64,000 bases of DNA from Sulfidibacterium sp036244975 (GTDB taxonomy: Bacteria > Bacteroidota > Bacteroidia > Bacteroidales > F082), in contig BTTE01000003.1 of assembly GCA_036244975.1 (NCBI GenBank), forward strand, positions 1 through 64,000, read 5' to 3'. The notes under the pieces are model-generated. The model was given only the letters and a program-made list of their open reading frames with translations, made no database searches and was not told the origin of the DNA. Each line of letters opens with the position of its first letter. The stretch's first letter is position 1. This document shows, in pieces, positions 50,931 to 60,873 of the stretch. Position numbers and translations under genes: made by a program.

Positions 50931-51857
50931 ATGAACAGATTTTTCAGGTGGAATATTTTATGGATAGTGGCAGCATTGTTCGTTGCTACAGGCTGCAAAC
51001 AAAATCCCGGAAAAAGCAGTAGTTCGGCGCTACGACTGCCTCTCCCCGGTGTTACCGTAACAACCCCCGTAAAGGAAAACAAAACCATCTACACTACATT
51101 TCAGGCCGTTAGCCGTTATTTGCAATCGGTTAATTTCAGAGCGCGAATTTCCGGTGTTGTTACCACTGTTTTCGTCCGGCCGGGAGATGAAATCAAAATA
51201 CACCAGCCGCTGTTTATCATCAAGCCGATAGAAATGTCTGCTTTGGAAGGAGCCGGTACTTTGTCAGATAATTTGATCAACAGCCGCGATACTATTTTTT
51301 CTGATCAGCTTGCTTTTACCAAACAAGTGCTGGTGCAGGAAGGAGATTATGTACAGCCCGGAAGCTTGCTTGCTGTCGCATTTAAAGAAAGTTCCCTGGC
51401 AGCCGTTACTTATGTCCCCTTTTCGGAGGTTCCCTTAATCAAAAAAAACAGCCCCGGCACAGTGGAAATTCCCGGAAAACACAATGTTTCCTCCTATTTT
51501 CAGAAACAACTTTTTCTCGCCGACAATATCACCCAAACACAGCCTTATGTGGTGCCTTTGCCTCCAAAATTAAAGATTGCCGGCAGTATGAACCTTTTGG
51601 TGAAATTTAAGGTGAAAGAAATCAGGGATGGCATCTTTTTGCCGCGAAAAGCCATCCTGACCAATGTAGAAGAAACCTTATTTTGGATTATGAAGATGGT
51701 TAACGACACCACTGCAGTTAAAATTCCGGTAACGATTGGCTGGCAGGGAAAAAAACAGGTTCAAATTCTTTCAAACAGGGTTGAAGTAACAGACAAAGTA
51801 GTTACAGAAGGCGCTTATGGCCTGCCGGACACCGCTTATGTAAGAATTGCAAAATAA
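50931..51857 (+). CDS. Efflux RND periplasmic adaptor (lipoprotein)
   Basis: A 308-residue membrane-fusion protein. The signal ends at a lipobox Cys22 (VATGC). Two half-motifs of a lipoyl-like domain (LQSVNFRARISGVVTTVFVRPGDEI and FTKQVLVQEGDYVQPGSLLAVAF) surround a short spacer. There is no long coiled-coil hairpin, so it is on the small side for the family. The C-terminal barrel has MNLLVKFKVKEIRDGIFLPRKAIL. It links the RND pump to TolC. Confidence 0.88.
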   Translation: MNRFFRWNILWIVAALFVATGCKQNPGKSSSSALRLPLPGVTVTTPVKENKTIYTTFQAVSRYLQSVNFRARISGVVTTVFVRPGDEIKIHQPLFIIKPIEMSALEGAGTLSDNLINSRDTIFSDQLAFTKQVLVQEGDYVQPGSLLAVAFKESSLAAVTYVPFSEVPLIKKNSPGTVEIPGKHNVSSYFQKQLFLADNITQTQPYVVPLPPKLKIAGSMNLLVKFKVKEIRDGIFLPRKAILTNVEETLFWIMKMVNDTTAVKIPVTIGWQGKKQVQILSNRVEVTDKVVTEGAYGLPDTAYVRIAK

Positions 51858-51868
51858 GACGCACGAAA

Positions 51869-54800
51869 ATGTATAACTTTTACAATAAATTTAAAAGTCC
51901 GCTTTTTGTCCTGATGATCATTGTTGCGCTGGGTGGTGCTTACTCTTACAGCAAGATGAAAACGGAACTTTTTCCCAATGTAACTTTCCCGAAAATCAAA
52001 GTTATTGCGGACAACGGTCAGCAGCCGGTGGGCAAAATGCTGATTACGGTTACCCGCCCCCTCGAAGAAGCCATTAAGAAAAGTGAAAATCTGACTTTGC
52101 TCAAAAGTATCACCTCAAGAGGAAGCTGCGAAATTTCGGCATTTTACAACTGGAATGCCAACATTAATCTTGCCAAGCAACAAATTGAAGCCCGCATTGC
52201 AGAAATCAGAAGTCTTCTTCCTCCCGGAACGCAAATCCATATAGAAAAAATGAACCCCTCCATTTTGCCGGTGGAAGGCTACTCCCTCGAAGGAAACAAA
52301 AGTCCGGTAGAATTGAGATTGCTGGCGCTTTATACCGTGAAGCCTTTTCTGGAGCAAATCACCGGCGTCAGAAAAGTCGGTATCACGGGTGGAAAAATTA
52401 AAGAATACCAGCTACTGCTGAATATTGAGAAAATGAGCCGGTTGGGTATTACTCCCCAAATGGTAAAAAATATTTTGATGCAAACCGGTTTCATCCGTTC
52501 CAACGGATATGTGAATGATTATCGCCGTTTGTATTTGAGCTTAACCAATGCCAATATTAAAAATCTCCGGGCGCTTAAAAACACGATTATAAAAAGCACT
52601 TCAAAAGGCGTTATCCGGGTAAAAGATTTTGCCAAAGTACAAATTGGTGAACAGCGGCAATACGTGCGTATCAAAGCCAATGGCAAAAACGTGCCTCTTA
52701 TTGCCGTGATAAAACAACCTGAAGCCAACCTGATGGCTATTAACAAGAAGGTTCAGAAAAGGATTAAAGAGCTGAACAATCATATCTTACCCAAAGGAGT
52801 CATTATCAGACCCTACTACAATCAATCATCATTTGTGGGTGATACTATCAAAAGTATCCGCGATGTGCTTTGGATTGGATTGTTGCTCGCCATTGTTGTA
52901 ACCATTGTCTTTTTGCGTTCACTAAAAAGCGGTTTTATCATTTTGCTTAGCGTACCGTTATCGCTGGCATTTTCCCTCGTTATTCTTCATGCCTTTGGCT
53001 TTGATTTTAATATTATGACGCTGGGTGCCATAGCGGCGGCCATAGCACTGGTAATTGATGATTCGGTAGTGATTGTGGAGCAGATACACCGGACGCATGA
53101 GGAAAATCCGGACGAGGATTTCAAAAAAGTGGTTCCCAAAGCCATCAAATATCTGTTTCCGGCCATGGTTGGCTCCTCTTTGTCCACCATTGTCATTTTT
53201 TTACCCTTCGGGATTATGTCCGGAGTAGCCGGTGCTTACTTTAACATTATGGCCGAAACCATGATCATTACGCTGACGGCATCCTTTTTTATTACATGGA
53301 TCGGACTTCCTGTATTTTATCTCGTCCTTTTCCCGAAAATGCACCAAAAACATCATAAATCCACCGGCTTAAAAAAACGAAACTGGGTTGGATATGTTAT
53401 TCACAAACCCATTATTAGTGTTGTTTTGGTTTTGGCTTCACTAACGACCATGTATTTTATTTTTCCAAATCTCCCTTCAGGTTTCCTTCCGAAAATGGAT
53501 GAAGGCTCTATTGTGCTTGATTTTGCTAGCCCGCCAGGGACAACGCTGAAAGAAACAGAAAAAATACTGGAAAAGATTGATGCTATTCTTGCTACCATTC
53601 CTGAAGTGGAATCCTATTCGCGACGGGCGGGAACGCAAATGGGATTTTTTATTACCGAGCCAAATAAGGGCGATTATCTGATACAGCTTAAAAAGAAAAG
53701 AAAGCGTACAACCACGGAGGTAAGTGACGAAATAAGAAAGAAAGTGGAAAAAGCAGTCCCTGCCCTGAGAGTTGATTTCGGGCAGGTAATTACTGATATG
53801 CTCGGTGATTTAATGAGTTCGGTACAACCTATTGATGTCAAAATATTTGGCGACAATGAAAAAATCATTCACAATTATTCAAAGAAAGTAGCAGCTCTGA
53901 TAAAAAAAGTCCGGGGTACGGCGGATGTTTTTGATGGTATTGTGATTGCAGGCCCTGAAATTCAGGTTGTCCCGCAAACTGCCCGGTTGAAGCAATACCA
54001 CCTTACTCCGCAGGCGCTTCAGTTTCAGATGCAAACGCGTACCGATGGCTCTGTTGTGGGCGCCATTCAGGATCCCATGCAGTTTACCAACATTCGGATG
54101 ATTTATCCCGACAGAGACAGTACCGGCATCAAAGCTTTAGAGAAAGGAAAGCTGTTTCTTCCCAACGGAAGACTGATTCCCATGAAAGGGTTAGCCACTG
54201 TTCGTACCCTGAAAGGAGTAGCCGAGATAGACCGCGAAAACCTGAAAAAAGTTGGTTATGTTACAGCACGTCTCAACAACCGCGATTTGGGAAGCACGTT
54301 AAAAGCTATTCAGAAAACTATCCGTGAGCATATTCATCTGCCACCGGGCTACACCATTGAATACGGAGGCGCTTATCAGCAACAACAGCAGGCTTTTCAC
54401 GAACTGGAACTTATCCTGTTTCTCGCTGCTTTGCTGGTGTTTACCGTTATTTTATTCCTTTACAGGAGACTGCGCGTGGCGCTCCTCATTATCTTTCTCA
54501 CGCTGCTCGGACCTACCGGGAGCGCTTTGTTGCTTTATTTTTTACATATTCCCCTGAATGTGGGTAGTTATGTAGGTATCATTATGATTGTCGGAATTGT
54601 AGGGGAGGCCTCCATCTTTACCTATCTGCAGTATAACGAGGAGCGTAAAAAAGGTCTTTCGGTGGATGATTCCATTATTAATTCCATTTCTATCCGTTTA
54701 CGGCCCAACTTAATGACGGCTTTGGCAGCCATTCTTGCCTTGCTGCCCCTTGCCATAGGGATTGGTACCGGAGCGCAAATGCACCAACCATTGGCAATCT

Positions 54801-54931
54801 CGGTTATTGGAGGTTTCCTGATGGCACTTCCCGTACTGCTCATAGCATTGCCAACATTTTTAAGGATGATTGAGAAAGACGTCAGGAAGCCGGAAAAGGC
54901 TGTCATGTCCAACACTGGCACGCATTTTTAG
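51869..54931 (+). CDS. RND efflux pump permease 1
   Basis: A 1020-residue pump of the AcrB/CusA superfamily with 12 transmembrane helices and two large periplasmic loops. The proton-relay Asp pair in helix 4 is present (LVIDDSVVIVE, Asp397/398), as in drug-type pumps. In helix 10, where AcrB has Lys940, this pump has Glu (VGIVGEASIF, Glu913), more like metal-type pumps. It lies 11 bp after the adaptor. Substrate unknown. Confidence 0.93.
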   Translation: MYNFYNKFKSPLFVLMIIVALGGAYSYSKMKTELFPNVTFPKIKVIADNGQQPVGKMLITVTRPLEEAIKKSENLTLLKSITSRGSCEISAFYNWNANINLAKQQIEARIAEIRSLLPPGTQIHIEKMNPSILPVEGYSLEGNKSPVELRLLALYTVKPFLEQITGVRKVGITGGKIKEYQLLLNIEKMSRLGITPQMVKNILMQTGFIRSNGYVNDYRRLYLSLTNANIKNLRALKNTIIKSTSKGVIRVKDFAKVQIGEQRQYVRIKANGKNVPLIAVIKQPEANLMAINKKVQKRIKELNNHILPKGVIIRPYYNQSSFVGDTIKSIRDVLWIGLLLAIVVTIVFLRSLKSGFIILLSVPLSLAFSLVILHAFGFDFNIMTLGAIAAAIALVIDDSVVIVEQIHRTHEENPDEDFKKVVPKAIKYLFPAMVGSSLSTIVIFLPFGIMSGVAGAYFNIMAETMIITLTASFFITWIGLPVFYLVLFPKMHQKHHKSTGLKKRNWVGYVIHKPIISVVLVLASLTTMYFIFPNLPSGFLPKMDEGSIVLDFASPPGTTLKETEKILEKIDAILATIPEVESYSRRAGTQMGFFITEPNKGDYLIQLKKKRKRTTTEVSDEIRKKVEKAVPALRVDFGQVITDMLGDLMSSVQPIDVKIFGDNEKIIHNYSKKVAALIKKVRGTADVFDGIVIAGPEIQVVPQTARLKQYHLTPQALQFQMQTRTDGSVVGAIQDPMQFTNIRMIYPDRDSTGIKALEKGKLFLPNGRLIPMKGLATVRTLKGVAEIDRENLKKVGYVTARLNNRDLGSTLKAIQKTIREHIHLPPGYTIEYGGAYQQQQQAFHELELILFLAALLVFTVILFLYRRLRVALLIIFLTLLGPTGSALLLYFLHIPLNVGSYVGIIMIVGIVGEASIFTYLQYNEERKKGLSVDDSIINSISIRLRPNLMTALAAILALLPLAIGIGTGAQMHQPLAISVIGGFLMALPVLLIALPTFLRMIEKDVRKPEKAVMSNTGTHF

Positions 54932-55049
54932 TACATGCATAAAGCTTCCGGCAGTTCAGAATAATATTTAGCACGGATAAAATATTGAAATACAATCTAA
55001 TTTTTTTGAATAAAATGATTAATTTTAGAATATAATCAAATATATGTTA

Positions 55050-55057
55050 TACATTTG
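55050..55057 (+). promoter_or_regulatory. -7 box of the second DUF4143 ATPase
   Basis: TACATTTG, exact match to TAnnTTTG, 27 bp before the ATG at 55085, in a very AT-rich region. Confidence 0.45.
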
Positions 55058-55084
55058 TCGAATAATTGATTATAACCAAATAAA

Positions 55085-56368
55085 ATGAATGAAATATTAA
55101 AGGCACTGGATAGCATAAATTTTTGGAATGCAAAGCCCGGGATTACTCCTGGCTTTATCCGGAAAGCTTATCTCAACAGAATAACAAAGTCTTTAAACAA
55201 TAAACTTATAAAGGTTATTGTTGGACAGCGTCGTGTTGGTAAAAGCTACATAATCAGGCAAATAATTAACTATCTAATTGAAGAAAGAAGCGTTGACCCA
55301 CGGAACATTTTTTATCTGAACAAAGAAATGTATGAATTTGAGTCAATAAACACAGCAGTCCGGCTGGCTGAAATTGTGAGGTTATATGAGAAGGAAATAA
55401 CACCTGCAGGAAAGGTTTACCTTTTTATTGATGAGGTCCAAAACATTGCTGACTGGGAAAAAATAATTGTATCATTTGCACAACATCCGGTTAAAGATTA
55501 CGAAGTTTTTATAACGGGGTCAAATGCTACCCTTCTTTCAGGAGAGCTGGCTTCTTTCTTATCGGGACGCTATATCGTATTTGAGGTATTTCCTTTTTCT
55601 TACAATGAATTTCTGGGGTATCATTCCTATGAGAATCAAAAACAAAACTTTATAAAATATTTTGAAACAAGTGGTTTGCCCGAAATTTATAACATAGAGT
55701 CTGATGAAATCCGTAAACACTATTTTCAATCTTTAAAAGACACAATTTTATTGAAAGACATAATGTACCGTCATAAAATCAGAGATTATGTTTTACTGGA
55801 AGACCTGTTTCTTTTGTTGTTGCACAATGTAGGAAACCAGACTTCTGTTCCTGCTATTATCAAATATTTTAAAAGCCGGAACCGTAAAACCGACTACTCA
55901 ACTCTTTCGGCCTACCTTTCGTATATGGAAGAGGCCTTTATTGTCCGGCAGTCTCCAAGATACTTCATCAAAACAAAAGAACTGCTTTCAGGTGAAAAGA
56001 AATATTTTATAAACGACTTAGGTTTTAGAAACTATCTGTTTCCAAAGCTAAAAAGTGATATTGCGGCTATTCTTGAGAATATTGTTTTTTTGCATTTGCG
56101 CAACGCCGGATATACTGTTAGCACGGGATATGGGAATAATTTTGAGGTTGATTTTGTTGCCACAAAAAATGAATTTACAATTTATGTGCAAGTCGCCTAC
56201 CTGCTGGCCACCGAAAAAACAATACAAAGGGAGTTTGGCGCCTTTGAAAAAATAAACGATCATTTTCCAAAATATGTTGTTTCCATGGACGACCTTCTGA
56301 TGAAGTATTCTAAAGGGATTATTCATGAGAATATTTGGGGTTTTATTAATCATCTGACAAGCCTATAA
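55085..56368 (+). CDS. AAA ATPase, DUF4143 type (second copy)
   Basis: A 427-residue protein with Walker A VGQRRVGKSYIIRQI (about 40-54), Walker B YLFIDEVQN, sensor ITGSNATLLSG and a DUF4143 C-terminal domain with KKYFINDLGFRNYLF, ENIVFLHLRNAGYTVSTGYGNNFEVDFVATKNE. The fold matches the gene at 42058 but the two sequences are quite different, so they are not a recent duplication. It is AT-rich, on its own promoter, and sits between two efflux operons. Role unknown. Confidence 0.85.
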   Translation: MNEILKALDSINFWNAKPGITPGFIRKAYLNRITKSLNNKLIKVIVGQRRVGKSYIIRQIINYLIEERSVDPRNIFYLNKEMYEFESINTAVRLAEIVRLYEKEITPAGKVYLFIDEVQNIADWEKIIVSFAQHPVKDYEVFITGSNATLLSGELASFLSGRYIVFEVFPFSYNEFLGYHSYENQKQNFIKYFETSGLPEIYNIESDEIRKHYFQSLKDTILLKDIMYRHKIRDYVLLEDLFLLLLHNVGNQTSVPAIIKYFKSRNRKTDYSTLSAYLSYMEEAFIVRQSPRYFIKTKELLSGEKKYFINDLGFRNYLFPKLKSDIAAILENIVFLHLRNAGYTVSTGYGNNFEVDFVATKNEFTIYVQVAYLLATEKTIQREFGAFEKINDHFPKYVVSMDDLLMKYSKGIIHENIWGFINHLTSL

Positions 56369-56524
56369 AACCAACATTTCTTTCACTCAATGTCAATTTG
56401 AGGATATCCTCTGCAAAATTCCGGTAGTTGGTTTCGGCAGAGCACAGATAAGCAAAGATTTGTTTTCATCGTATGCGAAACATTCGAGCGCCGGGTGGGG
56501 GACTTATCAGATAAAATGTATTAT

Positions 56525-56559
56525 CTTTAGAATTCCTTTAGATTTTCTTTCTATTTTCG
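56525..56559 (+). promoter_or_regulatory. RR-site promoter 4 (second efflux unit)
   Basis: Half-sites CTTTAGAATTC (56525-56535) and CTTTAGATTTT (56536-56546), then TATTTTCG (56552-56559), one mismatch from TAnnTTTG. Adaptor ATG at 56593. Confidence 0.8.
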
Positions 56560-56592
56560 TTCCGGCATTAAGAAATCCTTAACGAAAAACAG

Positions 56593-57648
56593 ATGACAAG
56601 ATATTTTACACGCTTGAAAAAAGCCGGATGGTTACTGCTTTTGGGCCTTCTGGCCAGTTGTCAGCAGCAGGGGACGCACTCTAAAACAGCGGCTTATGTG
56701 AAAACAGATACGGCCAAAGTTGTTTTGGCAACTTTTTACGATGAGATAAAAGGCTTTGGAACTATTCAGGCTACCAACGCGTTAGACCTCAAAGCTAAAT
56801 TCGACGGAATTGTGCATTTTAACAATTTGAAAGGTCGTATTAAAAAGGGCACTGTTCTTTACACCATGGGTGGTCCGGAAATTGATCTGAAAAAGGAAAA
56901 CCTGGAGAAAGCGCTGGCCAATGCCCAAACGCAGTACCGTTATTTCAAACAATATTATGAAGCCCAAAAATTATTGGTTGGGAAAGACTATTTGTCGAGA
57001 ATTGACTTTGAAAAAGTAGTTCGTGATTTTGATAATGCCCAAAACAACCTGAACAAAGCCCAATATATGCTGGACTATTTTCTGTCTATGACCCGCTACA
57101 AAGCTCCTTTCAACGGCTATCTCGATGACCTGCAGGTTCAGCAGGGTGAAGATGCGGTTGTGGAACAGCTTTTGGGAACTTTTCAGGATGATGACCATAT
57201 TAAACTCATCGCTCCGTTTTACGGTAATCCCAAAGAGCTGACGGAGAACAATATTTCTATAAAAATCAGTAACAAAATTTACCGGGGGAAATTGATTTAT
57301 CTTGAAAAGGCTATCAATCCTTCCACCGGAGGCCATACGCTGTGGATTGCTCTTCAGGATTCTGCCCATCAGCTAAAAAGCGGAAATTATGTTTCCTTTT
57401 CTTTTCTTACAAACAAACACAAATCCGTTGCTGTTCCCACAGCTGCCCTTATCCGGCAGCAAAATAATTACTTTGTAATGGAAGTAATCAATAAAAAATA
57501 TATAAAAATTCCTGTAAAACCCGGACTGGAAAGAAATGGTATGACAGAGATAAAAGAAGGTTTGAAAAAAGGTGCTGTCGTTTTAACAAAAGGTGCTTTT
57601 GAGGTTTTCTATGGGAATATCCGGAAAAGCAGGAAGGTTGCGGATTAA
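56593..57648 (+). CDS. Efflux RND periplasmic adaptor 2 (lipoprotein)
   Basis: A 351-residue membrane-fusion protein with a lipobox near residue 24 (GLLASC). It has a lipoyl half (DLKAKFDGIVHFNNLKGRIKKGTVLYTM), a helical hairpin of about 80 residues (ENLEKALANAQTQYRYFKQYYEAQKLL), a second lipoyl half (YKAPFNGYLDDLQVQQGEDAV), and a C-terminal barrel. It pairs with the RND gene 15 bp later. No TolC gene in this unit, so it may use the TolC at 49586 or another. Confidence 0.9.
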   Translation: MTRYFTRLKKAGWLLLLGLLASCQQQGTHSKTAAYVKTDTAKVVLATFYDEIKGFGTIQATNALDLKAKFDGIVHFNNLKGRIKKGTVLYTMGGPEIDLKKENLEKALANAQTQYRYFKQYYEAQKLLVGKDYLSRIDFEKVVRDFDNAQNNLNKAQYMLDYFLSMTRYKAPFNGYLDDLQVQQGEDAVVEQLLGTFQDDDHIKLIAPFYGNPKELTENNISIKISNKIYRGKLIYLEKAINPSTGGHTLWIALQDSAHQLKSGNYVSFSFLTNKHKSVAVPTAALIRQQNNYFVMEVINKKYIKIPVKPGLERNGMTEIKEGLKKGAVVLTKGAFEVFYGNIRKSRKVAD

Positions 57649-57663
57649 TGACAAGCAGGAAGC

Positions 57664-60600
57664 ATGAAAAAATCATTTGAAAATTTTGTCAGTCGCCCAT
57701 TTTATTCATTGGCTATTGTTATCGTATTGGTAGCCACAGGAACCTGGAGTCTGTATAAGATGCCCGTGGATTATTTTCCGGGAATAAATTATCCTTTGAT
57801 AAACGTCATCACGGAATATTCCGGTGTTTCTCCCAACGATATGGAAATTCTGGTTACCCGTCCCATCGAAAATGCTTTGCAGGGAATTCGTGGCGTGCAG
57901 CGAACATCTTCGGTAACAACCATGGGGCATTCGCAAGTTACGGTGGAATTCAGCAACAACTACTCCGTAATGGATGCCCGGCAACTTACCGCAGCAGCAC
58001 TTTCCAATCTCGCAGGCCAATTGCCGCCGGGCGTTGTTCCGGTGATGGATAACCTCGGCAGCCGGATGCAGGAAGTTATCGGTTTTACTTTTACGAACCC
58101 TAAAGTCTCCCCTTCCCGGTTACGAGATATTGTTCAATACCGGATTAAGCCGGCTCTGTTAAGTCTGAATCATATTTCCAAAATAATTGTTTTGGGCGGG
58201 GAGAAACCTGCTTTTATTGTAGAACCCCATCCGCAAAAACTCCGATTGCTTCATTTAAGCCTGCTTGATATTGAGAAAGTGCTGAAAGACAACAACATTA
58301 TTGTTTCCGGGCGTTATTTCGAAAAAAATTATTATGATATTCCCATTCGTGGAAATGGTCAGTACCAGAATCTTTCCGATTTGCAAAACCTCAAAGTAGC
58401 CACCCGTGCCAACGGACTTCCGGTGCTTTTAAAGGATATTGCACAAATTACCAAAGGGGGTTTACCCAGGCATTACAGGGTGCGGAGCGGAAAATATCCT
58501 GCTGTGGCGCTTATGGTGCAAAAGACAGAAGGTTCGGGTTCCATTAAAGTTGCTGTGTCGGTACAAAAGTCTTTGCAAACACTGCAAAAATTACTTCCTC
58601 CCGGCACGCAAATAGATAAATTCTACGACCAGTCGGAAATTCTAAGTGCATCCATGTCTGGGGTGCGGGAAGAAATTTACATAGGCGCTGTTCTTGCCAT
58701 GTTGGTTTTGCTCCTTTTCCTTCGGCGCATAGCTCCTACGCTTATCGTTTCCATTACCATCCCTCTGGCGCTTATGTTTGCCACTACCATTATGTATGCC
58801 ATTGGTTATACCCTGAATATGATTACATTGGCCGCCTTGACGCTGTCGCTTGGGATGGTGGTTGACGACTCTATTATCGTGCTGGAAATCATAGAGAAGT
58901 TTCTGGAAAAAGGAAAGTCATTAATTGAATCCATTCGGAGAGGGGTGAGTGAGATTTTTGCTGCCGACCTGAATGGTACGCTTACAACCATCATTGTTTT
59001 TCTTCCTTTGCTGTTTATTTCCGGATATATGAAGGACATGGTTACGCCTTTCGGGCTGACCATTACCCTCACGCTTCTCGGCTCTTTTCTTATTTCCATC
59101 ACGGTCATCCCGGCGCTGGTTTACTGGAAAGGAGATTTGAAAGGTAAAAAGGTGAAAGAACCGGCTTTTTTGCAAAAATTTAAAGCTGTTAATGATAAAG
59201 TACTCCGTTTCTCCATGTCGCATAAAACGGGAGTTATTGCCGTGCTGATGCTGCTGTTTCTTGTGGGCGGCGGCCTGCTGCCCCTGACAAACAAGGCGAA
59301 TATGCTTCCTCCTGTAGATGAAGGAGCTTTGTTGTTTGAGTATGTTATGCGTCCCGGGGTTTCTTTAAAAGAATCGGGAACGGTGGCCGAACAGTTGATG
59401 CGGGTAATACAAAAAAATCCCAATGTGGATAATATTTATCTGCGGATAGGATCGCCCTCAGACACTTATTATGTGGAAAGTGTGAACCGCGGCTCCATGT
59501 ACATCAAACTGGTAGATAAAAAATACCGGACTGAAAGCGTTACGCAACTGATTAACGGATTTAAAAAACAGTTTGCCTCTTTTGATGGACTGGTTATCCT
59601 GTATCACCAGCCCACACAGGAGAATATTGATGAAAGTTTTAGCGGCCTGCCGGCTTTTTTTGGAGTTACCATAACAGGCCCTAATCTTGACACGCTTACC
59701 CGCCTGGCGTCTGTGGTGGAAAAAACGGCCAAAGCAACGGGAGATTTCAGCGACATTATTAATAACGCCAAATACCTTGTCCCACAGATAGATATTACAC
59801 CCAATCGAGCCGAAATGGCCCGGTTTGGTATCACCGCCTTTGATTTGTATCAGGAACTAACTTTGGCTTTCAGAGGAGAGGTGGTTGCCCGGTTTGTAAA
59901 AGGACAAATACCTGTTTCGGTTTTCCTGCGGCTTCCGCCCAACGACCGTAACAACCTGAAAAAGCTGGAACATCTCGCTATTCGTACACTTGGCGGAAAA
60001 TATATTCCGCTGAATCGTCTGGTGCATATTCAAATGATCAACGCATTGCCTTCCATTAGCCATTTGAACGGGGAACGGGAGCTGACCGTGGTAGCAGCGC
60101 CGAAGGGAAACCTCTTTGCCGCAGTGAAAAAACTTAAAACCGGTCTCGGCGCTGCTTTTCTGCCCGAAGGGTATAACCTGCAAATTCGCGGACAATATCA
60201 AACCTTAATACAGACATTGAAATCGTTTTCTTTTGTCATACTTATTGCCATTATACTCATTTACCTGATTTTATTTCTGCAATTCAACTCTTTTTGGCAG
60301 CCTTTCGTTATTCTTCTAAAAATACCATTGGATTTTATCGGTGTGTTCATAATATTACTCATTACCCGCGAGCAGCTAAATATTTCCGTTGCTCTTGGAT
60401 TGCTCACGTTAATAGGCGTTTCGGTAAACAACGCCATAATTCTGATTGACAAAGTAAACCGCTTGCGGCAGGAGGAAAACTATACTCTTCCGGATGCCCT
60501 AAACGAAGCCGTTCATTTAAGAACCCGTCCCATCTTAATGACCGGTTTAACTACCATTATTGCTTTACTGCCGGCAGCGGCAGGGTTGGGTTCGGCCATT

Positions 60601-60720
60601 CATCAGCCTTTTGCCATTACCATTATTGGAGGAATGATCACTGGAATCATTTTCTCACTCAATATCATTCCTGTGTTTTATACAGCTTTTGCCCAGGCAT
60701 TTGAGAAAAAGAGGGTGTAA
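57664..60720 (+). CDS. RND efflux pump permease 2
   Basis: A 1018-residue RND pump with the same 12-helix layout. The helix-4 Asp pair is LGMVVDDSIIVLE (Asp401/402). In helix 10, where AcrB has Lys940, it has Asn (GVSVNNAIILID, Asn922). It ends MKRV-like with a short basic tail (FEKKRV). Its own RR-site promoter precedes the adaptor gene. Substrate unknown. Confidence 0.93.
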   Translation: MKKSFENFVSRPFYSLAIVIVLVATGTWSLYKMPVDYFPGINYPLINVITEYSGVSPNDMEILVTRPIENALQGIRGVQRTSSVTTMGHSQVTVEFSNNYSVMDARQLTAAALSNLAGQLPPGVVPVMDNLGSRMQEVIGFTFTNPKVSPSRLRDIVQYRIKPALLSLNHISKIIVLGGEKPAFIVEPHPQKLRLLHLSLLDIEKVLKDNNIIVSGRYFEKNYYDIPIRGNGQYQNLSDLQNLKVATRANGLPVLLKDIAQITKGGLPRHYRVRSGKYPAVALMVQKTEGSGSIKVAVSVQKSLQTLQKLLPPGTQIDKFYDQSEILSASMSGVREEIYIGAVLAMLVLLLFLRRIAPTLIVSITIPLALMFATTIMYAIGYTLNMITLAALTLSLGMVVDDSIIVLEIIEKFLEKGKSLIESIRRGVSEIFAADLNGTLTTIIVFLPLLFISGYMKDMVTPFGLTITLTLLGSFLISITVIPALVYWKGDLKGKKVKEPAFLQKFKAVNDKVLRFSMSHKTGVIAVLMLLFLVGGGLLPLTNKANMLPPVDEGALLFEYVMRPGVSLKESGTVAEQLMRVIQKNPNVDNIYLRIGSPSDTYYVESVNRGSMYIKLVDKKYRTESVTQLINGFKKQFASFDGLVILYHQPTQENIDESFSGLPAFFGVTITGPNLDTLTRLASVVEKTAKATGDFSDIINNAKYLVPQIDITPNRAEMARFGITAFDLYQELTLAFRGEVVARFVKGQIPVSVFLRLPPNDRNNLKKLEHLAIRTLGGKYIPLNRLVHIQMINALPSISHLNGERELTVVAAPKGNLFAAVKKLKTGLGAAFLPEGYNLQIRGQYQTLIQTLKSFSFVILIAIILIYLILFLQFNSFWQPFVILLKIPLDFIGVFIILLITREQLNISVALGLLTLIGVSVNNAIILIDKVNRLRQEENYTLPDALNEAVHLRTRPILMTGLTTIIALLPAAAGLGSAIHQPFAITIIGGMITGIIFSLNIIPVFYTAFAQAFEKKRV

Positions 60721-60873
60721 TTATGAAAAATTTGTGCGGTGCATCCAAATATAACAGACCCTTTTAACGTTTATCCTTGTAGCCGTTCACTTTGAGGATT
60801 TTATGGCATTTACTGTTTTCATTCCCCCCTCTTAATTTTGTAATCAAACGAAATGGCTTGCTCACTTACCTGT

